Numbered from the stretch's first letter, positions 17,044 to 25,130 are shown. The stretch is DNA of 64,000 nt from JAYWXI01 sp036016955 (GCF_036016955.1 NZ_JAYWXI010000010.1:1-64000); one strand, 5' to 3'. Numbers and translations are program-made. The notes: generated by a model from the letters alone, not told the origin.

Positions 17044-17268
17044 ATGAGGCTTACAAGAGAAGAATTAATGGAAGCCTATAAAGGGTTTACCCACGAAAAG
17101 ATTATCCGTCTTGCCAAGAAGGAGAGTAAGAGCTTGCGCGACGAGGCAGTTTTAGTGCTTGAATCTGAAATATTACGCAGGAATTTGGATCAAAGTCTTC
17201 TTCATTGGGCAAAGTTAGAGCGGGATTTTTTTCAGGGAGAGGAGCTGGAGAGTTTGAAAAAATATTAA
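17044..17268 (+). CDS. small helical protein, unknown
   Basis: A 74-residue protein from ATG 17044: MRLTREELMEAYKGFTHEKI, with two or three amphipathic helices and many charged residues. No signal. It lies 86 bp before the next start. It could be the remnant of a longer gene; the frame is open upstream to 16981. Confidence 0.5.
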   Translation: MRLTREELMEAYKGFTHEKIIRLAKKESKSLRDEAVLVLESEILRRNLDQSLLHWAKLERDFFQGEELESLKKY

Positions 17269-17354
17269 AAAAATTGTTGACGAGGGAATACCGGTTGAGG
17301 TCGGGAGGAATTTTGTATCTCGTGCCTTGCGAACAGAAAATTAACCACGGTACT

Positions 17355-18023
17355 ATGAAGACGGTATTGACATTAACGCTATTGTTGTTTTTGAATTTTG
17401 TTTTTGGGCAAAAAGACGAGGCTTGTTTGGTGGCTTACACGGACTCAACGTCTGGTAATGCGTTGGTAGGTTATAAGTCGTTGGACGGAAATATCGTTAT
17501 TAAAGCCAAATATCGAGACGGTTCGGATACGTTATGTCGAATGGCTATTGTGTTGACCGCTGACTTAGAGTTTATTGGAATAGATAAAAATGACAGTCTA
17601 ATATTAGAGCTGTATATTTATGACAACGGACCAGATTATGTTGAAGAAGGGCTGTTCAGATACGTAGAAAACGGAAAGATAGGGTTTGCTGATTTGGATG
17701 GTCAAAAAATTATAAAAGCAAAATACGATTTTGCAACGCCTTTTTCTGAGGGGCTTTCCGAGTATTCAATCGGTGGTGAACCGATCTATGAAGATGGGAG
17801 AAGCCGTTCTCAAGTGATTAAAGAAAGTGGTTCCAAAGGTTTGATTGACCGGTATTGGACTTGGGGTGGAGAAGTTGTAGAGTCGGGATATCTAAACCGG
17901 TATGGGCAGGAGTTTAGAGAGGTAACGGCATTGAAAAAAAATAAGAGGGAGGCGTGGACCAAGGATGGAAAACATTTTTTATTGAATAAAGAAGGGCGGA
18001 TAATAAAAGTGTATGGCAGGTGA
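17355..18023 (+). CDS. secreted WG-repeat protein
   Basis: A 222-residue protein from ATG 17355 with signal peptide MKTVLTLTLLLFLNFVFGQ. WG-type repeats: GYKSLDGNIVIKAKYRDG at about 43 and RYVENGKIGFADLDGQKIIK at about 108, then FATPFSEGLSEY. WG repeats are beta-hairpin modules found in many secreted or surface Bacteroidota proteins of unclear role. It is paralogous to the broken gene at 24347 (shared AIVLTA, LIGI and GKxGFA stretches). Confidence 0.75.
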   Translation: MKTVLTLTLLLFLNFVFGQKDEACLVAYTDSTSGNALVGYKSLDGNIVIKAKYRDGSDTLCRMAIVLTADLEFIGIDKNDSLILELYIYDNGPDYVEEGLFRYVENGKIGFADLDGQKIIKAKYDFATPFSEGLSEYSIGGEPIYEDGRSRSQVIKESGSKGLIDRYWTWGGEVVESGYLNRYGQEFREVTALKKNKREAWTKDGKHFLLNKEGRIIKVYGR

Positions 18024-18059
18024 ATATACAGTAGTTAGCTGTAATACTAAAAAAACGTT

Positions 18060-18197
18060 ATGGTAGGATTAAGTAGCCCAGTTTTAATATGCATTGTTTT
18101 AATTGTCCTAATAATATGTTGTTTGTTTTGGCTAACAATTTCTATAATAAAAAAAGGTAACTACATACAAGTTTACACAAAACTATCAAAAAATTAA
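18060..18197 (+). CDS. small membrane protein, possibly truncated
   Basis: A 45-residue protein, MVGLSSPVLICIVLIVLIIC onward, with one long membrane helix and a short basic tail. Its last codons lie in sequence (gtttacacaaaacta) that resembles the end of the neighbouring transposon, so the native C-terminus may have been replaced on insertion. A core-like cagtagttagctgtaatac lies 30 bp upstream. Confidence 0.4.
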   Translation: MVGLSSPVLICIVLIVLIICCLFWLTISIIKKGNYIQVYTKLSKN

Positions 18198-18226
18198 TCC
18201 CCTACTTTCATAAGGGATTTTTTAAT
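18194..18226. terminator. bidirectional terminator
   Basis: AATCCC, an 11-base loop, GGGATT, then TTTTTAATTTT on the + strand; the - strand also has AATTTTTT. It lies directly downstream of the P63C gene's stop. Confidence 0.7.
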
Positions 18227-18227
18227 T

Positions 18228-19244
18228 TTATTTTTCGCTTTCTTCGCCTGTATCTTTTGGGTTGAAGTCTAATCCTTTTTTTAGTTTTTTATCGAAACAA
18301 GATAGTTTAGTTTCATCTAACGGTTCAATTGTATGCCCTTCTTCATCAAAAGTAAATGGCAATTCTAATTGACCACTTTGTCTAATTTTTAACTTTTCGA
18401 ACTGTTGCCACATGTGTTTCATATTATCCGAAAGCTGAAACAATGTTACAATTTGATTTATCTGTTGTGTTAAATTTGGTTCTCCAATATCCAATGTTAA
18501 ATTTTGATGAAATCGTGCGGTGTAGTTTCCATCAGCGCTTTTTGGGGTTATTTTTTTTAATTCTACCAAAACACCTTGTGGAAGTTGCGAATAAATTAAA
18601 GTGTTTGTCCATTTTCCAATTACTCCTGGGCGCTTTTGTATTCCTTTTACTGTATAATCCCAGCCGTTAAGTCTAAATAATTCTTTGTAATAAACATCTG
18701 GAAATCGCTTTTGCCATGGCAACAACTCTGGAGCAATATACTTATGTAATATTTTTTGAAGCTCGTCATTTTCTCTTTCATGCTGATAACCTGTAACTTC
18801 ATCAACTAACGCTATAATACCTACTTTAGAAAATGCAAGTAATATTTTATAAGCATTTTCGGCAATTTCAGAATTATTTTTAAAAGCGCCTTTTTCACCA
18901 GCTTTTACATAAACATCGCATATATCTGACAAAAGTTCAGCAGGAACACCTTCTGTTTCCACACCTTGTTTATTAACGTAAGGTATTGGTTCTGAAAGTT
19001 TTGACATAAGTTCTGACGATATATACGACTCTAAATATTTGGCTGAAAGATATTCGGGAAGTAAAGCGCCTTTCTGCTCTTTCTTTTTAGCCCAATAGTT
19101 ACCAGACCCTTTAATACCAAAAGCTAATGCTAAACTTCTATTAACTAACACTCTTGTTCCATCCTCTAATACCGCTGACGAAATTTTAAATCCATTTAAG
19201 TCTAACTCGCCTTGATGGGTAGCTTTTAATAGTTTTTTACTCAT
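18228..19244 (-). CDS. P63C-domain protein
   Basis: A 338-residue protein. The N-terminal third, GTRVLVNRSLALAFGIKGSG, resembles the phage antirepressor-like part. The middle AENAYKILLAFSKVGIIALVDEVTGYQ followed by LPWQKRFPDVYYKELFRLNG matches the P63C domain seen in phage and mobile-element proteins. It is cytoplasmic. Its ATG overlaps the TGA that the transposase would have without its frameshift (ATGA at 19241-19244), so it looks translationally coupled, as a passenger gene. Regulation of the element is a guess. Confidence 0.8.
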   Translation of the reverse strand: MSKKLLKATHQGELDLNGFKISSAVLEDGTRVLVNRSLALAFGIKGSGNYWAKKKEQKGALLPEYLSAKYLESYISSELMSKLSEPIPYVNKQGVETEGVPAELLSDICDVYVKAGEKGAFKNNSEIAENAYKILLAFSKVGIIALVDEVTGYQHERENDELQKILHKYIAPELLPWQKRFPDVYYKELFRLNGWDYTVKGIQKRPGVIGKWTNTLIYSQLPQGVLVELKKITPKSADGNYTARFHQNLTLDIGEPNLTQQINQIVTLFQLSDNMKHMWQQFEKLKIRQSGQLELPFTFDEEGHTIEPLDETKLSCFDKKLKKGLDFNPKDTGEESEK

Positions 19245-20159
19245 TGTATTAATATTTTGTATGTTAATTTATTATCACTAATGTTTGAAAGCAGAAGATT
19301 AAATCTGTTTTCGGTTGTTTGATTTCTTGTATTATATCTAAATACAAATTCATCTACATATTTTCTGTAAATGCTTTTTAGAAGTGAAGTGATAAATACC
19401 AACAATACCACGTTTTAGTAGAGACCAAAAACCTTCAATAGTGTTTGTGTGGATTCTGCCTTCAACATATTCAGATTGATTGTGCTTTACAATGCTATGG
19501 TTATATATTCTTTCCAAGCCTTTGTAGCCAAGCCATTCGTCAGTATAAAGTTTTGCAGATTCCTTTACATTAGAAATAATTTCACGGCTCAACGTTGCGT
19601 GTTGAACATTCTCAACGGCTTTAGCGTTTAGCTTACCTTCACGTTCAACCATTCCAACAACTGGCGTTTTATCTTTTGCACTTCTTCCTTGTGAACCTTC
19701 AATCTTTTTATCAGAATGTCGGTTTTTGTTTTTACCACCAATATATGTTTCGTCCGCTTCAACCTCATTATCTAACTCATTATTATTTTCGATACCGAAA
19801 CATTTTCTAATTCTTTGAAGCATAAACCAAGCGGACTTCTGCGTAATATCTAAATCACGGCTTAATTGAAGTGAAGAGATACCTTTTTTGTGAGAAGTAA
19901 CGATATAAATAGCAAGAAACCATTTCTGCAACCCTAATTTAGTGTTATCAAAAATGGTATTGGTTTTAACGTTGAAGTATTTGCCTGTGTTTTTACAGCG
20001 ATATTTATTATCTTTACATTTATAGACTTTAGAACCCTCGTCAAATGGTGAAACTACATTGCCGTTCCAACGCAAAGTTTCTAAATGATTTATGCAAGTT
20101 TGCTCATCTGGAAATGCTTTTATTAAGTCTAAAATTGATTTAAAGTTTGTGTTAATCAT
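19241..20159 (-). pseudogene. IS1595-family transposase, frameshifted near C-terminus
   Basis: From ATG 20159 (MINTNFKSILDLIKAFPDEQ) the frame carries HTH (RDLDITQKSAWFMLQRIRK) and DDE residues: VEADETYIGG, YTDEWLGYKG and HTNTIEGFWSLLKRG. It ends at 19350 as HLQKICR. Removing one A from the run at 19361-19364 gives HLQKYVDEFVFRYNTRNQTT, the family's usual ending, running to TGA 19241-19243. All three catalytic residues precede the lesion, so activity cannot be excluded. Confidence 0.8.
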
Positions 20160-20302
20160 CACTCTTAAATTTGATACCACAAATGTAAGAAGTTAATTAC
20201 ACAAATAAAAATTATTTTAGTGTAAATTTATATATAGTCGCCTTTTTTATTTTTTTTGAAAGTAATCTATTTCTATATTTGCTGGTTCTCAAATTTATTT
20301 AA

Positions 20303-21096
20303 ATGGCTGGGTTTTATTTGTTTTGTGATGAGTCTCTAAAGAGAGGGAAATTTTACTCCAATTTTTACGGAGGCTTACTTATTGATAAAAAAGATTTTGA
20401 ATGGGTTAATAATCTACTCAAAAGCAAACTACAGGATTTAAATCTTGAAGGTGCTGAACTCAAGTGGAGTAGTGTAAACAACTTTACTCTAAATAGTTAT
20501 ATGGAAATAATATCTGTATTATTTAATCTTGTAAAAGATAATATAATAAAAATAAGGATTATGTTTACAGATAATAGGCTATCGCCTAAAAGTCTTTCTA
20601 AAGAGCATCATGAGAATGAATATCACTTATTATAAAACATGCTTTTGGATTTAAAGAAATTCATTCAGATATTCCTATTGATGTAGAATTATTTTTTGAT
20701 AAAATACCTGATAGTAAAGAGAAAAACGATAGGTTTAAAAAATACATTTACGGACTTCAATATCTTCCTGAATTTATTGATAGTAACATTTTTATAAAGA
20801 AAGATTCTATTTACGAAGTGGATTCTAAAAAACATATGCTCATGCAATGTTTAGATATTGTATTAGGTTCTATGTCGTTTAGATTAAACGATATGCATAA
20901 AGAAAAACTGCAAGGGCAAAGCCGTAGAGGGAAGCGAACCATAGCTAAAGAAAAATTGTACAAACACATTAATTCTTTAATTAGAGAAATACGACCAAAC
21001 TTTAATATCGGTATTAGTACTGGTATTGATGGTGATGCATTAAATAGATTCTCACACCCATACCGACACTGGTTGTTTATATCAAACTATACTTAA
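20303..21096 (+). pseudogene. DUF3800 protein gene with one-base deletion
   Basis: The frame MAGFYLFCDESLKRGKFYSN runs to TAA at 20633-20635. Adding one base there joins it to KHAFGFKEIHSDIPIDVELF and onward to TAA at 21094-21096, about 264 codons. FCDES near the start and MQCLDIVLGS near residue 180 are typical of DUF3800, an RNase-H-like fold family often found near defence or mobile genes. It directly precedes the AbiF region. Confidence 0.75.
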
Positions 21097-21169
21097 AATA
21101 AAATAGCCCCCAATACTTCTACTGTCCTCCTATGTAACACATAGGGCTTCAAAGCATCAAAAGCTATTT
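21095..21169 (-). ncRNA. candidate AbiF-associated structured RNA
   Basis: Read on the - strand, a promoter TTTG-19 bp-TATATTTG (21205 to 21175) is followed by about 75 nt closed by AAATAGC with GCTATTT (21163-21169 with 21101-21107). It encloses a 7-bp hairpin, CCTATGT-GTT-ACATAGG on the - strand (21129-21145), and ends in TTTTATTTT. It diverges from the AbiF gene. Structured RNAs beside Abi_2/AbiF genes are known; whether this is that family needs a covariance search. A shared terminator for the DUF3800 gene is the alternative. Confidence 0.6.
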
Positions 21170-21174
21170 CATTG

Positions 21175-21205
21175 CAAATATACGACTATTTTTTTACTGT
21201 GCAAA
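21175..21205 (-). promoter_or_regulatory. promoter of the candidate minus-strand RNA
   Basis: On the - strand: TTTG (21205-21202), 19 bp, TATATTTG (21182-21175). This is an exact Bacteroidota-type promoter, and it fires away from abiF. Confidence 0.7.
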
Positions 21206-21214
21206 TTTTTTAGT

Positions 21215-21222
21215 TATTTTTG
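21215..21222 (+). promoter_or_regulatory. -7 element of the AbiF gene
   Basis: TATTTTTG fits TAnnTTTG and lies 27 bp before the preferred ATG at 21249. It is back to back with the minus-strand RNA promoter. Confidence 0.55.
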
Positions 21223-21248
21223 TGCATAGAATGAAAAACTTAATAATA

Positions 21249-22124
21249 ATGGGAAGCATAGCAACGTCAATAGATGAACAAATAGATAAATTAGAAAAAA
21301 GGGGAATGATTTTTGACATAGACAAGGATAAGGTTAAAGAAATCTTGTTGGATATAGGTTATTATCGTTTGGGATTTTACTGGCACCCTTTTGAAACTAA
21401 TACAAAAACTCATAAACTTAGAGAGAATATTAAGTTTTCCACAATTTTAAATCTTTATTATTTAGATGTAGACTTAAGGCATCTGCTTATAAAATATATC
21501 AATAGAATTGAAATCAACTTCAGAACGAAACTTGTTTACTACTGTTCAAATAAGTATAAATCAACACCCACTTGGTTTATTCACCCAAAGGTAATTTCAA
21601 AAGATTTTATTGAAAAATTTGATTATTTCTACAATGATGATTTTATAGCTAAAAATAAAGTAATAGCGAAACATCATAAAAATAATCTCAATGATAAATA
21701 TGCTCCAGCTTGGAAAACATTAGAATATTTTACTTTTGGAACAAATTTAAAAATATACAAGTCTCTCCTAAATAATGATATAAAGGAGAGAATTTCAAAA
21801 TTATACAAAGTAAATAATTTTGATAAGTTTACTAAACTTATTGATACCATTGTGTTTGTTAGAAATTATTGTGCACACGGTGGAGTTATGTTTGATTTAC
21901 GATATGCATATGGCATTCCAAAATTGCCATTTTATGAATTTAATGATAGCGACAGACATTGTTTAGATTCTTGTATAAAGATTATTATATTTATTTTGGA
22001 ACAAATTTCTGAAAATAGGTCAAAGCAACTTTCAGAAGAATTGGATAAATTATTTGATGAGTATCGTAATAAAGATACCGATGTATATGATATTATTCAG
22101 AACAAAATTAAGTATAGGATTTGA
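21249..22124 (+). CDS. Abi_2/AbiF-family HEPN abortive-infection protein
   Basis: A 291-residue protein from ATG 21249 (MGSIATSIDEQIDKLEKRGM); an ATG at 21231 would add six residues but is nearly at the predicted transcript start. Family hallmarks: EQIDKLEKRGM, DIGYYRLGFYWHPFE at about 36 and the HEPN ribonuclease motif VRNYCAHGG at about 208 (R-x4-H). Abi_2 proteins cause abortive infection or act as RNase toxins. The divergent compact RNA upstream is a candidate antitoxin or guide-like partner. Confidence 0.88.
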   Translation: MGSIATSIDEQIDKLEKRGMIFDIDKDKVKEILLDIGYYRLGFYWHPFETNTKTHKLRENIKFSTILNLYYLDVDLRHLLIKYINRIEINFRTKLVYYCSNKYKSTPTWFIHPKVISKDFIEKFDYFYNDDFIAKNKVIAKHHKNNLNDKYAPAWKTLEYFTFGTNLKIYKSLLNNDIKERISKLYKVNNFDKFTKLIDTIVFVRNYCAHGGVMFDLRYAYGIPKLPFYEFNDSDRHCLDSCIKIIIFILEQISENRSKQLSEELDKLFDEYRNKDTDVYDIIQNKIKYRI

Positions 22125-22141
22125 TTTTTAATAAAACTATC

Positions 22142-22171
22142 TTGTGTATATAAAATAATTTTGTAAATTTG
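22142..22171 (+). promoter_or_regulatory. promoter of downstream candidate RNA
   Basis: TTG at 22142-22144, 19 bp, then TAAATTTG at 22164-22171. No gene of useful length follows, but a rod-shaped RNA and a terminator do. Confidence 0.65.
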
Positions 22172-22177
22172 CATTAT

Positions 22178-22268
22178 CAAAAGTGTCCCACTATTCATTA
22201 TTATTTAATGCTTTAGTGCTGCACTCAAAAAAAATAAGTATACCTCAGATTTATTCTGAGGTTTTTTT
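22178..22268 (+). ncRNA. candidate structured small RNA
   Basis: About 90 nt between a Bacteroidota promoter and a terminator. It folds into a single rod: AGTG (22182) with CACT (22222), CACTA (22189) with TAGTG (22214), CATTA (22196) with TAATG (22206), loop TTATT, the stems being separated by small internal loops. A single-stranded A-rich linker leads to the terminator. There is no ORF. It sits between abiF and the orphan CRISPR. I saw no anti-repeat pairing with the CRISPR repeat, so it does not look like a tracrRNA. Confidence 0.55.
22243..22268 (+). terminator. terminator of candidate small RNA
   Basis: CCTCAGA, loop TTTAT, TCTGAGG, then TTTTTTT. Confidence 0.85.
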
Positions 22269-22330
22269 ATTCTCAATAGATAGGCTTATTACATAAAAAT
22301 ATCATAACAACTAATAAAAAGCAATTTCCG

Positions 22331-22379
22331 CCTCACAAAAACACAAAACCCATTGTTTATCAATGGGTTTGTTTTTGAG
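22331..22379. other. long hairpin abutting the CRISPR repeat
   Basis: CCTCACAAAAACACAAAACCCATTG and CAATGGGTTTGTTTTTGAGG form a ~20-bp imperfect stem with loop TTTAT, ending one base before the first repeat. Read on the - strand it follows the last repeat of the array and could end the crRNA transcript, though no long U-run follows. Confidence 0.55.
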
Positions 22380-22503
22380 GTTGCGAAGTATCACAAAGAT
22401 AGCAAATTTTGAAAGCAATTCACAACAAAGAAAAAAACAATGAACTATTTAGATGAGTTGCGAAGTATCACAGAGATAGCAAATTTTGAAAGCAATTCAC
22501 AAC
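22380..22503 (-). CRISPR. orphan two-repeat CRISPR, type II-C-like
   Basis: Two 47-bp repeats, 22380-22426 and 22457-22503, differ at one base (cacaaagat against cacagagat) and enclose a 30-bp spacer (22427-22456). Length and the GTTGTGAATTGC...CTTCGCAAC form (- strand) match Cas9 type II-C arrays of Flavobacteriia, in which the repeat holds a promoter-like TATCTTTG. That element is intact in the left copy and mutated in the right. No cas gene lies in the window. Confidence 0.85.
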
Positions 22504-22572
22504 GATAAAAAGATTGGATAGATTGATGAAAAGCCCACCAAAAACTAATTTCTCTATCTAAAATGATTAGTG

Positions 22573-22580
22573 TATTTTTG
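22573..22580 (+). promoter_or_regulatory. -7 element of the lipoprotein gene at 22598
   Basis: TATTTTTG fits TAnnTTTG and lies 17 bp before the ATG. Confidence 0.5.
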
Positions 22581-22597
22581 TGAAAAGTAATTATATT

Positions 22598-23473
22598 ATG
22601 AGAAAAGCATTTATTCTACTCTTAGGGAGTATTCTAATAGTATCTTGTAAAAAACAATTTGAAAACAAAGGCGAAATAACATTAAAAAACGGAAAAGAGG
22701 AAGATGTTACGGTTAAATATAACTGTAATTGTATTGAGAACAAAGTTGATGAAAACACCTTCATAAAATTAGCAAATGAAATATCAAATGAAACAAAAAA
22801 AAATACAGGTGAATCTACTTCATATACCCCTAATAAAATTACAATTAAGTTCTCATCAGTCAAAGATTTAGAATATTACGACACTAAAACTCCAATAGAA
22901 GAAGTTTTTGAAGTTAAAACATCGTTGTTTTATTCTGTAAAAAATATGTTTGGAAGTGAATTAGATAGAAAAAACGAAGATGTTTTTTATTTAGTAAATG
23001 GAGAAATTGACCGAGAATTATCATCTAAAATAAGATTGCCTAAAAGTGAATTAATACACATATATGGTTCATATATCTTAGATAGGGAATTTGTCGCAAA
23101 AAACGAAGACTCCGATTTCGTAAAAATAACCCCTTCAATTACAAGTAATAATGAGATACAATTATCTTCAAACAACAGTACAAGAGAAGGCGGGTATGGT
23201 ACAACATTAGTTTTTTATTACTTTGATAAAGAGTTTTTTAAAGCTAAAGAATTACTAAGGTTAAATTCTAATTCAGATATAAGTCAAGATGAAAAAATAT
23301 CATTTTTTAAATTAACTAAAGAACAAATAGACAAACTAACGAAAAACGAAGTATTAGCAATTAGAGTTAAAAGAAGAGGAAACGATTTTTATTGCCCTAT
23401 AAATGATAATGAGAAAACTTACTTTCAAGAGTTCTTTGCTATGCCTGAAGTAAAAAAAGTGTTGGCTAAATAA
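22598..23473 (+). CDS. lipoprotein, unknown function
   Basis: A 291-residue protein from ATG 22598; lipoprotein signal MRKAFILLLGSILIVSCKKQ with Cys at 17. The mature part begins with NKGEITLKNGKEEDVTVKYN, a short beta segment, then a mixed domain. No family is recognised. It has its own promoter-like element and terminator, so it is monocistronic. An in-frame start at 22580 precedes the signal and overlaps the promoter, so it was rejected. Confidence 0.75.
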   Translation: MRKAFILLLGSILIVSCKKQFENKGEITLKNGKEEDVTVKYNCNCIENKVDENTFIKLANEISNETKKNTGESTSYTPNKITIKFSSVKDLEYYDTKTPIEEVFEVKTSLFYSVKNMFGSELDRKNEDVFYLVNGEIDRELSSKIRLPKSELIHIYGSYILDREFVAKNEDSDFVKITPSITSNNEIQLSSNNSTREGGYGTTLVFYYFDKEFFKAKELLRLNSNSDISQDEKISFFKLTKEQIDKLTKNEVLAIRVKRRGNDFYCPINDNEKTYFQEFFAMPEVKKVLAK

Positions 23474-23497
23474 ACAGTAATAAACTATCTACTCAAG

Positions 23498-23525
23498 CAC
23501 TCCTAAAAATAGGAGTGTTTTTTTA
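23498..23525 (+). terminator. intrinsic terminator
   Basis: CACTCCTA, loop AAAA, TAGGAGTG, TTTTTTTA, downstream of the lipoprotein gene. Confidence 0.85.
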
Positions 23526-23647
23526 TGCCTATACTTTAAAACACGCTTTTAAAATCAAAAACTTAATTTTTCTGCATAACACACTGATTTTGCTATTTTA
23601 ACCATCCTCTACTTAAAGTAAATTTGTAAGTAAACTAATAACTTACA

Positions 23648-24180
23648 ATGAATACCAATAACGGAGGATTATTTTTTGGAGCAGCAATAGATATGACCCA
23701 ATGGCGTAAAGACCTAAAAAAATATACCATTGGAAAAATAATATCAATAATACTTATTCTATTGTTGAGCTATCCTTTTTTTGATATTTATTACAAGGTT
23801 TACTTTTTTAAAAATAATGTGAAAAAAGATTTAAATATTCTAAACTTTCAACTAAATGATGACTTTGAAATTCTTGGTAGTGTTGGAAGCGACAATTTTT
23901 TAGGGAAGAGTCAAATTACGACAATTGAAATTTCTAACGAAGATAAATTAAGATTAATTGACCAAATTGTACAATCGAAAAATTACAAAGAATTAAAAGA
24001 TGAAAATGAAAGTAACATAGCATATGACAAAGCATATCCTCCAGAATATTTTTTAACGTCAAATATCCAGAATATTATACACGAAAAATAACAACTAAAA
24101 TTGAAAATAAAGAGATAGAAATTGATTTGAAAATTGATTTATTTAGAGATGTTATTGAGTATAGTAAATGGGAAAAATAA
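23648..24180 (+). pseudogene. membrane-anchored protein gene, frameshifted near 3' end
   Basis: MNTNNGGLFFGAAIDMTQWR leads into one membrane helix (GKIISIILILLLSYPFFDIYY). The frame stops at TAA 24089-24091. The alternative frame from about 24066 reads PEYYTRKITTKIENKEIEID and on to SKWEK at 24180, clearly coding-like. A one-base loss near 24066 would explain this, with an original length of about 177 codons. Family unknown. Confidence 0.55.
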
Positions 24181-24182
24181 AA

Positions 24183-24325
24183 GTACTACAGCTAATAAGG
24201 GAGGAGGCGTCAGGCGGTCCGCAGCGCAAAACTCAAGTTTTGTACTTCTATTAAAATTTGTATATTGGCTGAACGTTTCGGCTTCGGAAGCTCGCCCGAA
24301 CGTAAAGCCCTGAAACACTAATGAT
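24183..24325. repeat. attC-like palindrome K
   Basis: The left end tactacagctaataagggag starts 3 bp after the stop at 24180. The right end is cgcccgaacgtaaagccctg. AGGG...GCGTCAGGCGG pairs partly with CTCGCCCGAACG...CCCT. Its placement and core (ACAGCTAATAA) match the first array 12 kb away. Confidence 0.5.
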
Positions 24326-24346
24326 GATTATTCCCAATAGTGAAAA

Positions 24347-24876
24347 ATGAATAAAATTATTGTTTTCCAGTTTGTATTTTGGCTTTGCATCGGTTGTAAA
24401 AAAACGAATACAGATTGGTATTTGATTCAAAATGATGAGCAAGTTTCAAGGCACTCGGATGTATTCGCATATACTTCGGGCTATATCGATGCTAAAGGAG
24501 ATACGGTGGTCCCCTTAGATAAATATACAAGATGCTTTACCGATACCGTACGAAATTATGCCATTGTACTTACGGCGGAAGGGAAGCTGATTGGAATTAA
24601 CAAGAAGGAAAAAAGCTGTTTAATGCGGTTTGGAGTGGAGAAGGCACACCGGTAGGAGAATCCGACGGCATGATTTTAATTACCGAAAATGGTAAATATG
24701 GTTTTGCAAATAGTAAAGGGGAAATTGTGATTAAGCCCTCATACGATTGTGCGAGTAGTTTTTATGAAGGCATGGCAAAAGTGTCCAATGATTGTTCGGA
24801 AGGGGAGGATGAACACGAAAGATGGAAAATGAATACTTGGTTTGAAATTGATAAGAAGGGGAATGTGGTAAAATAA
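24347..24876 (+). pseudogene. WG-repeat lipoprotein gene, frameshifted
   Basis: MNKIIVFQFVFWLCIGCKKT is a lipoprotein signal. The first frame ends at 24655, but coding jumps frame at the A6 run 24609-24614: adding one A gives NKKEKKLFNAVWSGEGTPVG, continuing into TENGKYGFANSKGEIVIKPS, a WG repeat, to TAA 24874-24876. It is a paralogue of the intact gene at 17355. Probably inactive unless slippage occurs. Confidence 0.75.
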
Positions 24877-24927
24877 AACATTTTGCAGTGAACTCTTGGG
24901 GAAGGGCGTGTCTGCCGTTGGTGGCTT

Positions 24928-25125
24928 TGTGTCGGAAAATGACTTGCGAACTTTCAAACTGGACGGGTAAGGCTTATAAAATTCCCAGAAATAAATTAAG
25001 GATTGTAAGGATCGTTCGGATGTTTTTAATACAGGAATTTATCTTTTGTTTGGAAAAAATCAAGAGCATAAAGATTCGGTTTACATTGGAGAAGCCGAAA
25101 GATTTGGTCACCTATACTTTTCTCC
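24928..25125 (+). pseudogene. remnant of a GIY-YIG nuclease-family gene
   Basis: KMTCELSNWTGKAYKIPRNK is read in one frame (about 24937-24996). A frame change at about 25008 follows, then KDRSDVFNTGIYLLFGKNQE and DSVYIGEAERFGHLY, the GIY and YIG signatures with spacing typical of this family. The catalytic Arg/Glu region is missing; sequence stops being related just before palindrome L. It is an internal fragment of a larger gene, dead on arrival. Confidence 0.7.
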
Positions 25126-25130
25126 TCCAC

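Larger units (their letters stand above)
18172..20222 (-). mobile_element. IS1595-type element with P63C passenger gene
   Basis: The transposase and P63C gene are on the same strand and overlap, so they look like one unit. Candidate imperfect ends are AGTTTACACAAAAC at about 18171-18184 and the reverse complement of TTTTAGTGTAAATTT at about 20215-20229. I could not find a target duplication, so the boundaries are approximate. IS1595 elements with passenger genes are known. Confidence 0.5.

Noticed and set aside
18172..20230. Target-site duplication for the P63C element
   Set aside because: The flanks acatacaa and ttatatat do not match; the true ends are unresolved.
22178..22268. The structured RNA as a Cas9 tracrRNA
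   Set aside because: No stretch complementary to the 47-bp repeat could be found in it.
24600..24620. Programmed frameshift at the A6 run of the WG-repeat gene
   Set aside because: The heptamer is out of phase (GAA AAA AGC), so it does not form X XXY YYZ; a plain one-base loss is simpler.
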